From CAVZQN01 sp963837395 (GTDB lineage: Bacteria > Acidobacteriota > HRBIN11 > JAKEFK01), in the NCBI GenBank assembly GCA_963837395.1, contig CAWINI010000001.1, positions 62,001 to 126,000 of the forward strand: DNA of 64,000 bases, in the 5' to 3' direction. This document shows, piece by piece, positions 44,108 through 53,903 of this stretch. How positions within the stretch are numbered: the stretch's first letter is position 1; each line of letters opens with the position of its first letter. The notes below the pieces were generated by a model, which saw only the letters and a program-made list of their open reading frames with translations, did not search any database and was not told where the DNA came from. Position numbers and translations under genes: made by a program.

Positions 44108-45409
44108 ATGAACAAGGCAATCATTAGTTTCTTCACATTGGCTATCGTCTTATGCCTGGAATTTCACTCCGTTGCAATAGAAACGAAAAACTTAGCGGCA
44201 TGGTCTCGCAAACCTCCGGGAAATCTCAATCCGAAAAACATTCCACAGCTTGTTTCAATCACGTTTGATGATAATTTTGGACTCGCGGATCCTGCTGCAT
44301 CTGGAGGCATCCGCTACATCATCGATTTTTACAAAGACAAAAGAAACCCTGCAGGTAATGGCAATCCACAGAATTTTGATGGCACACCGATTAAAACAAG
44401 TTTTTTTTATACAAGCATTTATGTGGTTGATGATTCCAAAAAGGTATTAGGGGGAAAGCCTGGAGAAGATCATGGTGGCAGAAATCGTTCTGCATGGAAA
44501 GATGCATTTCAGGCCGGACATGAAGCGGCAAATCATTCCGTAAATCACTTCAATGGTGGAGTCGTTCAGTTAGATCCTGACGATTGTTGTCGCGCTAGAA
44601 ATTGGAATGTTTCTCAGTGGATGGCCGAAATTCAAAGCTGTAAAGATGCATTAATCCAAAACATCGGTGCAAAACAAACTGATGTTACCGGCTTCCGAAC
44701 GCCTTACCTTGGATATAACGATGAAGTATTCACCGCACTAACAAATCTAAAATTCAGTTACGATTCAACGATTCCAAATTGTTTTGATGATCAAGAAGAT
44801 GGAAGGAATTGTTCATGGCCATACACATTGGATCATGGAAGCCCTGATATGGATGTTGTTGCCAACAAATTCTCTGCACCGAATGCGAAAATTCCGATTT
44901 CGTTTCCAAAGATCACAAATCATCCGGGGCTTTGGGAAATTCCGCCAACTACATTAATCGTTCCACCCGACAACTTTGCATCAAAATATGGTTTCACTGC
45001 GGGACTACGTGACCGGATCGCAAAAAGAACGCCGATGCCTTATCCAAGTATTTATGAACCATCATCCGGTAAAATCGCAGGCCTTGATTACACGTTATTG
45101 ATTGATGCAGGTTTAACCGGTGCTGAAATGAGTGCGGTGCTCAAATACAATCTCGATCTTCATACGGAAGGAAACCGTGCACCATTCGTTTTCATAGCAC
45201 ATTCGCATCTTTATGCTTACTCTTCGGCTGAATCCAATCCTGATACACCAACTGAAGCGGCTCGCGATGAACGCTGGAAAGGTCTAACTGACTTCATCAC
45301 TTACGCGCTTTCAAAACCAGAAACACGGATTGTGACAACAAAAGATATCCTTGCCTGGGTTCAACAGAACCACAAAGACACAGATCTTAGAACGAATACG
45401 CAAAAGTAA
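44108..45409 (+). CDS. Exported polysaccharide deacetylase (CE4-like)
   Basis: The 433-residue protein has a signal peptide (MNKAIISFFTLAIVLCLEFHSVA) and a NodB/CE4 domain. Motif 1 is VSITFDDNF (catalytic/metal Asp pair), motif 2 is HEAANHSVNH (H-x3-H metal ligands), and motif 3 is FRTPYLGYND. The late part contains the barrel end and HSHLYAY. It removes acetyl groups from chitin-, peptidoglycan- or xylan-like substrates outside the cytoplasm. The text FKTSFFYTSIYVVD and DVTGFRTPYLG suggests the large fungal-like chitin-deacetylase subgroup. It is divergent from the ankyrin gene (33 bp between starts) and its 3' end overlaps the convergent TonB receptor by 23 bp. Confidence 0.87.
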   Translation: MNKAIISFFTLAIVLCLEFHSVAIETKNLAAWSRKPPGNLNPKNIPQLVSITFDDNFGLADPAASGGIRYIIDFYKDKRNPAGNGNPQNFDGTPIKTSFFYTSIYVVDDSKKVLGGKPGEDHGGRNRSAWKDAFQAGHEAANHSVNHFNGGVVQLDPDDCCRARNWNVSQWMAEIQSCKDALIQNIGAKQTDVTGFRTPYLGYNDEVFTALTNLKFSYDSTIPNCFDDQEDGRNCSWPYTLDHGSPDMDVVANKFSAPNAKIPISFPKITNHPGLWEIPPTTLIVPPDNFASKYGFTAGLRDRIAKRTPMPYPSIYEPSSGKIAGLDYTLLIDAGLTGAEMSAVLKYNLDLHTEGNRAPFVFIAHSHLYAYSSAESNPDTPTEAARDERWKGLTDFITYALSKPETRIVTTKDILAWVQQNHKDTDLRTNTQK

Positions 45410-47414
45410 CGTTGAAGTTTCGCTCTGCCAGAGAAGTGAAATTATTCAATGTCTGCGGTACTTTCGTATCTTCGTTCGTTAAATTGTAACCACTCAAAAT
45501 TAATTCGCTGTGATTTCCTAGATCCAAAACTATGTTCGCATTAATAATTGGAAAAAATCCAGTATCTGCACCAGGACCTGCTTCAGGAATCCTGCCAAAA
45601 AAATTCCACACAAAGTTGGAATTTGTATTAACGGAAAGCCATTCGTTTAAGGGGACATCGATGATCAACTTTATTACATCTTGCGGATACGATAAGACAT
45701 GTTTTTCATCCGGCGTTACCGTGGTGCGAAAAATGTCATTCACCACAGCACCAGGTTGAACATGTTGATAAACGATCCGGGTGAAAGTGTTTTCGGTGAG
45801 CTCAAGATCCGCGATCGCTTCAAAACCCACGTAGTCCACCCGGCCAACTGAAATATTTACAAATATTGGACGTCGAAGTGGATCCAAACCATGAATATCT
45901 CGCAGCGAATTATAGAAGAAATTCAAAGTAAAATTGGCGGTATGTGGTAGTGAATACGATCCTGACAGTTCTAACGAATACATTTTTTCAGGAGATTCAA
46001 TTTCGGTTAAAAATGCACCGCCTAATGCAATATTATCCGGACCAGTGAGAACAGCTGTGGGTTGCCGGAAGCCGCTGGAAAACATCGTTTTCAATACTGT
46101 GCGTTCATTCGGTTTTATCACCAGAGCCACGCGTGGTGTAAATGCATCCGGTTCTTTAATCTGGGGAGCCTCTATGCGATCGTATCGAACTCCTAATAAC
46201 AATAAATAACGATCATTCAATGTAACCGCATCCTGTCCAAAAAACGCATACACATTGCGGCCGTAAGGTGTGATTGCACGCACCGGATAAGTATCGGTTG
46301 GAACACCTGTAAGAACGTCATCAACAATCAGGTATCGGAAGTTAAAATTATCGCCAAACCAGTCATCACCAAATTCATCGCGGCGATACTCAGCACCAAA
46401 AACGAGATTATGTTTTTCCCAACCAGAATAAAATCCGGTCATCTTCAAACCGTAACGTTCTTCTCCAACACCACGAAGCTTCATGCCAAGAGTGAAGTCG
46501 TATCGTTGAGTTTCAATGGTGTCGAAAGTCAACGAACCAATCAGCTTTAAATCATCGTTCAATTGAAAATTTTGTCTGGCATCAATGAAGAATGAATCAT
46601 AGATAGCGTAAATATTCGGCCTTGTTGTGCTCACTGGCAGTCCGTAAAAATCTCGAGCGGACCGTGTTAATCGGCTCATGAGACGAAAATCCTTGTGCGT
46701 AATATCACCATAAAAACGCCATCCTGGAGGATAACGAGAAATATTTAGCGGATCATTATTGTTGTTATCGTAACCATCAGTAGTGAGACCGCCACCTGAA
46801 AAAAAGTAATTTGTTCTGTAGTCATCACTCATGCCTCCAGTCATTACTTCTGCTCTCTTGTAATCGCCTGTTCCAAGATTTCCTGTTGCTTCAACTCCTT
46901 TAAAATCAGCTCCGGTATAAGTGATCATGTTAATTACACCAATTGTTGCGCCTGAACCATAAAGAGCTCCACCTGAACCGTTGATCACCTCCACCTGTTT
47001 GATATCTTGTAATAATCCCAGTTCCGTTTCCGAATTCAGTCCGTTATTCCATTGAGTTTGATAGTGATGACCATTTAATAATAAAAGGACTTTTGCATTG
47101 ATATCGGAAGAAAGCCCACGAATACCGATGATCAAATCATCTCCATCTTCTGTGACATAACATCCGGGAATTAATCGTTCAATCAATTCGCTAAGACGTC
47201 GAATCCCCCATCTGTGGATCTGATCCCCCGTAACTACGCTTATTGTAGATGGAGCTTCTTGTAATGGAATTAAGGTTTGAGTCGAGGAAACAACTTCCAG
47301 TCCCATTAATTCTTCCAGCGACATTTCGCTGAGACCTTTTTCCTGTGCCTCAATTATGTGAAATGCGCTGTAAATTAGAAGAACAAAAATTGAAGCAGCA
47401 ATAATCCGTCCCAT
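45387..47414 (-). CDS. TonB-dependent outer-membrane receptor
   Basis: The 675-residue receptor begins with a signal peptide (MGRIIAASIFVLLIYSAFHIIEAQ). Then comes a LSEMSLEELMGLEVVSSTQTLIPLQEAPSTISVVTGDQI segment, typical of colicin I/vitamin B12-like receptors. The plug has GCYVTEDGDDLIIGIRGLSSDINAKVLLLLNGHHYQ and DIKQVEVINGSGGALYGSGATIGVINMITYTG. The barrel ends NFNVTFAYSF with the C-terminal Phe. The M-S-L-E-E-L-M and I-R-G-L-S motifs match receptors of the BtuB/CirA-like group, but the ligand is not known. No Fur-like site was found upstream. Confidence 0.92.
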   Translation of the reverse strand: MGRIIAASIFVLLIYSAFHIIEAQEKGLSEMSLEELMGLEVVSSTQTLIPLQEAPSTISVVTGDQIHRWGIRRLSELIERLIPGCYVTEDGDDLIIGIRGLSSDINAKVLLLLNGHHYQTQWNNGLNSETELGLLQDIKQVEVINGSGGALYGSGATIGVINMITYTGADFKGVEATGNLGTGDYKRAEVMTGGMSDDYRTNYFFSGGGLTTDGYDNNNNDPLNISRYPPGWRFYGDITHKDFRLMSRLTRSARDFYGLPVSTTRPNIYAIYDSFFIDARQNFQLNDDLKLIGSLTFDTIETQRYDFTLGMKLRGVGEERYGLKMTGFYSGWEKHNLVFGAEYRRDEFGDDWFGDNFNFRYLIVDDVLTGVPTDTYPVRAITPYGRNVYAFFGQDAVTLNDRYLLLLGVRYDRIEAPQIKEPDAFTPRVALVIKPNERTVLKTMFSSGFRQPTAVLTGPDNIALGGAFLTEIESPEKMYSLELSGSYSLPHTANFTLNFFYNSLRDIHGLDPLRRPIFVNISVGRVDYVGFEAIADLELTENTFTRIVYQHVQPGAVVNDIFRTTVTPDEKHVLSYPQDVIKLIIDVPLNEWLSVNTNSNFVWNFFGRIPEAGPGADTGFFPIINANIVLDLGNHSELILSGYNLTNEDTKVPQTLNNFTSLAERNFNVTFAYSF

Positions 47415-47546
47415 CTATGTCCCCGAGTCACCCCTTGAACAAAATTATCTTACAATCCTGAACTGAATTTACAACCAGGGTAGTTTTTACCAGCACGACA
47501 TCAGAACACTAAGTTTCACGAGATTATTAATATTTTTTTTTGTTCA

Positions 47547-47572
47547 ACCTTGTGTCCATGTGGTTTGTGCTG
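47547..47572 (+). repeat. Dispersed mini-repeat at a gene start
   Basis: CCTTGTGTCCATGTGGTTTGTG belongs to the CTTCGTG/CTTTGTG mini-repeat family and overlaps the first codons of the following kinase frame. The true start of that gene may lie downstream. Confidence 0.5.
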
Positions 47573-50500
47573 GTACCATAACGACTAAGTTGTCTGTCAA
47601 TCCAATCGTTCAACTTGCAATTCTAAAGGGGATCCTCGATCCAGATATAGCTTCCACACTTCAATCGGAAAAAGATCCAGTTGCTTCATTGCTGAAACAA
47701 GGTCTGCTGAATGCATCCGATGTAGAAAAACTGCAGAAAGAATTAGCTCTCGATGGTTTGGATACGCTTGCATCTCCTACCGAAAAACAAGCAGCCACAG
47801 TTTCAACTTCAAGTGATCGCATCGCAGTGTTCGGCCGTTACGTTCAATTGGAATTCTTAGGCCATGGAGGAATGGCGCGTGTATATAAAGCGTATGATCC
47901 TTCACTGGGCCGGCATGTTGCACTTAAATTCGTAAAAGTTGATGATCCACAATTTGCACATCGTTTGCTGCTTGAAGCGCGTTCGCAAGCTCGAATAGAA
48001 CACGAACACGTTTGTAAGATTCATGAAGCCGGTGAGGTTGATGGTAAGCCTTACATTGCGATGCAATACATTTCAGGCCAAACGCTTAAGCAGATGAAAG
48101 ACGAACTTTCGTTGAAACAGAAGGTGCAATTAATTCGACAGGTCGCTGAAGGTGTTCATGCCGCTCACAGAGCAGGATTAATTCACAGAGATCTGAAACC
48201 AACAAACATTTTGATCGAACAACGCGAGTCAGGTCCAGTTGCGTATGTAATGGATTTCGGACTTGCATACGAAACGCAAGCTCCATCGCTAACAATGACA
48301 GGCATGATAGTTGGTACACCGTCATACATGTCACCTGAACAAGCAAAAGGTCAAAAAGAAAAGATCGATCTGCGATCCGATATCTACAGTATCGGCGCAA
48401 CCCTGTATGAAATGATGACCGGTGTGCCTCCCTTTGATGCAACCAGTACCACCGAAATTCTAATGAAGGTTTTAGATCAGGAGCCGGTATTGCCAAGAAA
48501 GATTGATCCAGCATTGCCGATCGATCTTCAAACAATCGTTATGAAGTGTTTGGAGAAAAATCCTGAACGACGTTATCAATCGGCACGTTCCCTTTCGGAA
48601 GATTTATCGCGTTATCTTGATGGTGATCCCATTCTGGCACGACGCGCCACTCTGGCGTATCGCGTGAATAAGAAAATCAGAAAGAATCCGTTAGTGTCAG
48701 GATTAATAAGCGCAGCCTTGATTGCTGTAATTGTTTTTGCTGCAATCGCAGTAATTGTTCAATGGAGATCAAAAGAACAGGCAAAATTATTTCAAGAATT
48801 CGGCCAGGAAGTAACGCGGATCGAAGCGATTATGCGTTATGGATACTTATTGCCATTACATGATGTTCAGCAGGAAAAAAATCAGGTGCTTCAGCGTTTG
48901 GATGGAATTAACAAACGGATGCAACTCTTAGGAAGTATGGCGTATGGTCCTGGAAATTACTCTCTCGGACGCGGTTATCTTTCTTTACATCGCTACCAGG
49001 ACGCTTATGATCATTTGATTCGAGCCTGGCAAAAATACAATTACCGCGAATCGGAAGTCGCAAATGCATTGGGTTTATCGCTGGCAATGTTGTATCAAGA
49101 AAAACTAAGTGACGCCGAACATACCTATGGCAAGGATCAATTCAAAGAAAAGAAGATAGAACTTCAAAAACAATATCGCGATCCGGCTTTGCAATACATC
49201 AAACATTCCACAACTGAATCACCAGAATATGTTGATGCCCTGATTGCGTTTCTGGAACAAAACTATCCTGAAGCGTTGAAAAAATCAGCATCAGTAACAC
49301 AAAGAGCGGGATGGCTTTATGAAGGGCATTTACTGCAAGGCAACATTTTTACAGCAATGGGAGATGATCAAGTGGCGATCGGCAAAAATGCTGCTGCGTC
49401 TGATTTTTATGGCAAAGCCAGGAAGATATATCTGGCGGCGGCGCAAAAAGGACAAAGTGATCCGCAAGTTTATGAAGGACTTTGCGCGCTTCAATACACG
49501 ATTCAAGACATGTTGATCCAGCAAAAAGGGGCTTGTCCATCTTCAATACGTGAAGAGGGAATTAATTATTGCCAGAAAGCGCTTAAGGCTGATTCAAAAA
49601 ACATTACAGCGAATTTGCTCACATCTGATATTTATAAACTCAAGGCTTACGAAGAGACGATTAATGGAAAAGACAGCTCGGCGTCTGTTAAGGATGGAAT
49701 TCACTTCGCAAATGCAGCACTCAATATCGATCCGCAAAATAGCAATGCGTTTCTAAGACTCGGGCATATCTATTCCACTAAAGCATCGATGGAAATTTAT
49801 GCGGGGAAAAATCCTGTTCCTTTTCTGAATCTTGCAAATTCAAATTTCGAAAAAGCCAGCAAGGCCACTCCTGAAGATTATGAACTTCTGTCATTGATTG
49901 GAAACAATTTTGTGACACAAGCCAGGTATGAAGTTGAACTGGGTAAAGATCCAAGACAGACATTGGAAACAGCGATAACGTCGCTGCGAAAGGCGGCAGA
50001 AAAAAATCCTAAGAATTTCAGAATGTACAGCAACCTGGGCACAGCATATTACACAAAAGGAACTTACGAATATGACACCGGTCTAGATCCGCGTGAATCA
50101 CTTAAAGAAGCAATCCGTCTATTCAAAAAGAGTTCAGATATAAATCCTACTTATGCAAATCCATATGAATATGTTGGAGTCGCAAACTTATCGTTAGGGA
50201 CGTATTTGGCTGATCTTGGTGCGAATGCTGTCCCTGTTTTAGATGATTCAATCTCAGCGTATTCAAAATGTCTTGCTTTAGCTCCGGATGATGCTTTCTC
50301 ATATTTCGGAATCGCTACCGCGCATATGACGAAGGCGGACATTCTTCAAAGAGCCGGAAAAGATCCGAGTCCTGAATTGGAAGCGTCACGAAATGCTTTT
50401 CAGAAATCATTGAAAGCAAATAACCAGATTATTCAGACTTATGCATATTTTGCGGAAACGGAATTTGTAGCGGCTCGTGATGCGATGGCTCACCAAAAAT

Positions 50501-50886
50501 CACCGGAATCATTTTTGATGGAAGCCGAACGTATATTGAATGACGGACAAAAAATCAGCTTGGATTGCGTTGATTGCATCAACTCCCTGGTAAGCTTGCA
50601 CCAATTGCGTGCGCAATATTTTGTTTCTACGCGACGGCCAGCAGAACGGCAGATCAATGCTGGCCTGGAAATAGCAAACAACGCGCTGAAACAAAGACCA
50701 TCCACGGCAAATCTTTACGCTTTGCGCGGTCTGTTGTTTTTGACACAAGCACATTCTTTATCTGGACCTGCACAAATAAAAGCCGCACAACAAGCGAAAG
50801 ATTCATTTGATCAAGCTTTCAAAATCAAACCACTTCTAAAGAACAGGTACGCAGAATCCTGGAAAGAAGCTGAGAATCTTTTGTAG
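47560..50886 (+). CDS. Transmembrane Ser/Thr protein kinase with TPR sensor domain
   Basis: Up to 1108 residues. A short N-terminal helical region precedes a PknB-type kinase (residues about 88-345): GHGGMARVYKAYD (glycine loop), VALKFVK (Lys), HRDLKPTNI (catalytic Asp), DFGLAYE and GTPSYMSPEQAKG. One transmembrane helix follows (LISAALIAVIVFAAIAVIVQW, about 380-400). The rest, about 700 residues, is a large TPR-like solenoid likely outside the membrane (AYDHLIRAWQKYNYRESEVANALGLS, NAFLRLGHIYSTKASMEIYAGKNP). It could sense an extracytoplasmic partner and phosphorylate cytoplasmic targets. The start codon is unclear: GTG 47560 lies in a mini-repeat without a ribosome site, and a later TTG (about 47591) is possible. 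Confidence 0.85.
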   Translation: MVCAGTITTKLSVNPIVQLAILKGILDPDIASTLQSEKDPVASLLKQGLLNASDVEKLQKELALDGLDTLASPTEKQAATVSTSSDRIAVFGRYVQLEFLGHGGMARVYKAYDPSLGRHVALKFVKVDDPQFAHRLLLEARSQARIEHEHVCKIHEAGEVDGKPYIAMQYISGQTLKQMKDELSLKQKVQLIRQVAEGVHAAHRAGLIHRDLKPTNILIEQRESGPVAYVMDFGLAYETQAPSLTMTGMIVGTPSYMSPEQAKGQKEKIDLRSDIYSIGATLYEMMTGVPPFDATSTTEILMKVLDQEPVLPRKIDPALPIDLQTIVMKCLEKNPERRYQSARSLSEDLSRYLDGDPILARRATLAYRVNKKIRKNPLVSGLISAALIAVIVFAAIAVIVQWRSKEQAKLFQEFGQEVTRIEAIMRYGYLLPLHDVQQEKNQVLQRLDGINKRMQLLGSMAYGPGNYSLGRGYLSLHRYQDAYDHLIRAWQKYNYRESEVANALGLSLAMLYQEKLSDAEHTYGKDQFKEKKIELQKQYRDPALQYIKHSTTESPEYVDALIAFLEQNYPEALKKSASVTQRAGWLYEGHLLQGNIFTAMGDDQVAIGKNAAASDFYGKARKIYLAAAQKGQSDPQVYEGLCALQYTIQDMLIQQKGACPSSIREEGINYCQKALKADSKNITANLLTSDIYKLKAYEETINGKDSSASVKDGIHFANAALNIDPQNSNAFLRLGHIYSTKASMEIYAGKNPVPFLNLANSNFEKASKATPEDYELLSLIGNNFVTQARYEVELGKDPRQTLETAITSLRKAAEKNPKNFRMYSNLGTAYYTKGTYEYDTGLDPRESLKEAIRLFKKSSDINPTYANPYEYVGVANLSLGTYLADLGANAVPVLDDSISAYSKCLALAPDDAFSYFGIATAHMTKADILQRAGKDPSPELEASRNAFQKSLKANNQIIQTYAYFAETEFVAARDAMAHQKSPESFLMEAERILNDGQKISLDCVDCINSLVSLHQLRAQYFVSTRRPAERQINAGLEIANNALKQRPSTANLYALRGLLFLTQAHSLSGPAQIKAAQQAKDSFDQAFKIKPLLKNRYAESWKEAENLL

Positions 50887-50951
50887 ACTATTAGACTATT
50901 CCACTGAATGATTAATGGAAAGAAAAATATGAGTATAATTTCAGGAACTTT

Positions 50952-53762
50952 ATGACTACATCCTCGGATCTAATTGGGAAATCAATCTCCCACTATCGCA
51001 TCGTCGATCTTTTAGGAGGCGGTGGAATGGGAGTTGTTTACAAAGCCGAAGATACAAAACTCGGGCGCGCAGTTGCGCTCAAATTTCTGCCCCAGGATTT
51101 ATCTCATGATTCACAAGCGCTGGATCGATTTCAACGTGAAGCTCGTGCCGCCTCTGCTTTGAATCATCCAAATATTTGCACAATTCATGACATCGATTCA
51201 GGAATTCTTTCTTTAAACGGAACAAAATTTTCAGACCATCCAGTTCATTTTATTGTGATGGAGTTGCTTGAAGGACAAACGCTCAAGCACAAGATCGAAA
51301 ACAAGCCCTTTGAAATAAAAGAATTATTAGACGTTGCCATTCAAATTGCGGATGGTCTCGATGCAGCACATGCACGCGGAATTATTCACCGCGATATCAA
51401 GCCTGCTAATATTTTTATAACAAACCGCAGACAAGCCAAGATTATGGATTTTGGCCTTGCGAAACTCATGGAACATGAGGATCCAAATTCCGGCGTTTCT
51501 GAACTACAGACAACACCACATCAAGGGCTAACTGGCGCAGGAATGACTCTGGGTACTGTATCTTACATGTCACCGGAACAGGCAAAAGCATTAGAACTTG
51601 ATGCACGAACAGACTTGTTTTCTTTTGGTGTGGTACTTTACGAAATGGCAACGGGCAAACAACCATTTTCTGGAACCAGCAATGCAGTGATCTTTGAAGG
51701 AATTTTAAATCGAGATCCAGTCAGTCCGGTTCAAATAAATCATTTTCTTCCACCACAGTTCGAACAAATCATCTATAAAGCTTTGGAAAAAGACCGTGAG
51801 ATTCGATGTCAAACTGCCGGTGAAATTCGTGCCGATTTAAAACGTCTCAAACGCGATCTTGATTCCGGAAAATCAGCTTCAATCGCTGCTTTCGGCGGAT
51901 CCATGACAAATATTTCTGCAGCACAGTCTTCCCCTGCTACGAATGCTGCAGGAAGCTCAACAACTGCTGTGACTCCAGCGCAAACTCGAGGCTTGAATCC
52001 ATGGATGATCGTAGCAGTTCTTGCACTGCTCTTTTCCGCAGGGATCCTGTTGTGGAAACGTAATAGCACAGAAAAGATTGCTACTCCGATCGAATCACCA
52101 ATTGAAGTTGAATTTCAGCAATTGACAGATGAACAAGGAGTGGAAGAGCGAGCGAGCATTTCTCCAGATGGAAAATCAATCGTGTATCAAGCGGGTGAAT
52201 TTGGAAAACGTGATATTTTCCTACGTCGCGTTGGTGGACGCAATCCTGTAAATCTTACGGAAAATAATCCAGATGACAACATTGAAGCAGCATTCTCTCC
52301 GGATGGTAATCGCATCGCGTTTCGATCCTCTAGAGATGGTGGAGGAATTTTTCTGATGGGTGCAACCGGTGAATCGGTTCGACGTCTTACTGATTTCGGA
52401 TACAGTCCTGCATGGTCACCTGATGGAAAAAAGATTGTAATCGCGACTGAAGGTGTGATCGATATCATGGCTCGATCAACAACAAGCCAGCTGTGGATCA
52501 TAGATGCGGATAGTGGAGCAAAACAATTACTCTTCAAAGGAGATGCTGTTCATCCACAATGGTCACCACATGGATTGCGAATTGCGTTCTGGGGATTGTC
52601 AGGTGAAGGTGGACAGCGAGATATTTCATCTATTCCAGTAACCGGTGGTGAAGTAACGAAACTTACAACAGACCCTGCTGTCGATTGGAATCCTGTCTGG
52701 TCTCCCGATGGAAAGTTTGTTTACTTCTCAAGTGATCGGGGTGGAAGCATGAATCTGTGGCGCGTGGCCGCGGATGAAAAATCAGGAAAGTCACTTGGAG
52801 AAGCAAAGCCAGTTACCACCCCATCTATATGGAGCGGATTTCTCAGCATTTCTCAAGATGGAAAGAATGTCACTTACACGAGTCTGGAGCGCAGATCAAA
52901 TATTCAGAAACTTGCATTTGATCCGGAAAAGGAGATTCTCACCGGCTCTCCTGTTCCGGTTACAGAAGGCTCGAAAGTTTACGACTTTCCCAGCGTGTCA
53001 CCTGATGGGCAGTGGGTTACGTTTCGATCGACAGGAAAGCAAGAAGATATCTATTTATGTAGAACAGATGGAAAGGAACTTCGAAAACTGACCGATGATG
53101 CATTTCGTGATCGAGGTTCAAGCTGGACTGCTGATGGAAAACGGATCATCTTCTATTCCGATCGAACGGGCCGATATCAGTTCTGGTCAATCAATGCCGA
53201 TGGTAGTGGACTCCAACAACTCACCGAACAGACCGGAAGAAGTTTATGGTTTCCAAAATACTCACCGGATGGTTCTCATTTGATCGGGTTTAATGAGGCA
53301 GATACTGCGATCTTCGATGTAAATCGGCCTTTACCCTGGCCCGATGGAGCTACACTGCCTCGTCCGGGTGAAAAAATAGCCTTTCAAGGTAGTTCGTGGT
53401 CACCAGATGGCAAACAAATCGCTGGCAGCGGGGTTTTACTTTCCGATATAACCTCTGTTCCGACTGGTGGGGGCGTTCTTGTTTATTCAATCGAATCAAA
53501 ACAATATTTAGTTTTGAAAGATATTATTCCTGACATGCGTCAAAGTGTAGTCAGAGATAAAATCGAATGGTTGAATGATGGCCGCCGGCTACTTTCAATC
53601 AATGGCGGAAGAATCTTTCTCATCGATATACAAGCGCAAAAAGCACGTATGCTTTACGACTCGCCAGGCTTATATTGGCTGAGCCTATCTAAAGACGACC
53701 ACTGGATTTACGTCACCGAGCAGGCAGATGAAGGTGACATCTGGCTGGCTACACTAAAATAA
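50952..53762 (+). CDS. Transmembrane Ser/Thr kinase with WD40/PD40 beta-propeller sensor
   Basis: 936 residues. The kinase spans about 15-295: GGGGMGVVYKAED, ALKFLP, HRDIKPANIF, DFGLAKL and GTVSYMSPEQA. One transmembrane helix follows (PWMIVAVLALLFSAGILLW, about 350-370). The propeller is made of PD40/TolB-like blades with SPDGKSIVYQ, SPDGNRIAFRSSRDGG, WSPDGKKIV, WSPDGKFVYFSSDRGG and YSPDGSHLIGF. This kinase-PD40 design is very common in acidobacteria. It should sense something in the periplasm. It follows the TPR kinase by 65 bp in the same direction, so the two are probably co-transcribed. ATG 50952 has only a weak ribosome site (AGGAAC). Confidence 0.9.
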   Translation: MTTSSDLIGKSISHYRIVDLLGGGGMGVVYKAEDTKLGRAVALKFLPQDLSHDSQALDRFQREARAASALNHPNICTIHDIDSGILSLNGTKFSDHPVHFIVMELLEGQTLKHKIENKPFEIKELLDVAIQIADGLDAAHARGIIHRDIKPANIFITNRRQAKIMDFGLAKLMEHEDPNSGVSELQTTPHQGLTGAGMTLGTVSYMSPEQAKALELDARTDLFSFGVVLYEMATGKQPFSGTSNAVIFEGILNRDPVSPVQINHFLPPQFEQIIYKALEKDREIRCQTAGEIRADLKRLKRDLDSGKSASIAAFGGSMTNISAAQSSPATNAAGSSTTAVTPAQTRGLNPWMIVAVLALLFSAGILLWKRNSTEKIATPIESPIEVEFQQLTDEQGVEERASISPDGKSIVYQAGEFGKRDIFLRRVGGRNPVNLTENNPDDNIEAAFSPDGNRIAFRSSRDGGGIFLMGATGESVRRLTDFGYSPAWSPDGKKIVIATEGVIDIMARSTTSQLWIIDADSGAKQLLFKGDAVHPQWSPHGLRIAFWGLSGEGGQRDISSIPVTGGEVTKLTTDPAVDWNPVWSPDGKFVYFSSDRGGSMNLWRVAADEKSGKSLGEAKPVTTPSIWSGFLSISQDGKNVTYTSLERRSNIQKLAFDPEKEILTGSPVPVTEGSKVYDFPSVSPDGQWVTFRSTGKQEDIYLCRTDGKELRKLTDDAFRDRGSSWTADGKRIIFYSDRTGRYQFWSINADGSGLQQLTEQTGRSLWFPKYSPDGSHLIGFNEADTAIFDVNRPLPWPDGATLPRPGEKIAFQGSSWSPDGKQIAGSGVLLSDITSVPTGGGVLVYSIESKQYLVLKDIIPDMRQSVVRDKIEWLNDGRRLLSINGGRIFLIDIQAQKARMLYDSPGLYWLSLSKDDHWIYVTEQADEGDIWLATLK

Positions 53763-53778
53763 GATCAACACATTCCCT

Positions 53779-53815
53779 ATTGCCGAATGGCAGAAAAATT
53801 TGCCGTTCGGTCAAA
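53779..53815 (+). promoter_or_regulatory. Activator-binding double dyad, copy 1
   Basis: ATTGC-N6-GCAGA (53779) and TTTGC-N6-(G)TCAAA (53799) are two weak dyads exactly 20 bp apart, 41 bp upstream of the sigma-54 promoter at 53856. The phasing matches the better copies at 54935 and 58881. Confidence 0.55.
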
Positions 53816-53855
53816 CGAAAACCGGAATCCGCCGCTCGAATCCTCACAAAGAATC

Positions 53856-53871
53856 TGGCATAGCCATTGCT
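53856..53871 (+). promoter_or_regulatory. Sigma-54 promoter (-24/-12)
   Basis: TGGCATAGCCATTGCT matches TGGCAC-N5-TTGCW with GG and GC 10 bases apart. It differs by one base from the promoter at 55023 and precedes the first beta-roll gene by 33 bp. Confidence 0.75.
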
Positions 53872-53903
53872 CTTCTTCACATAAATTGCAGGAGGCAATG
53901 ACT

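Noticed and set aside
52187..52537. 116-codon open frame on the minus strand inside the PD40 kinase gene
   Set aside because: It is antisense to a well-supported coding frame and has no family-like text; similar shadow frames occur at 7409-7762 and 55498-55818.
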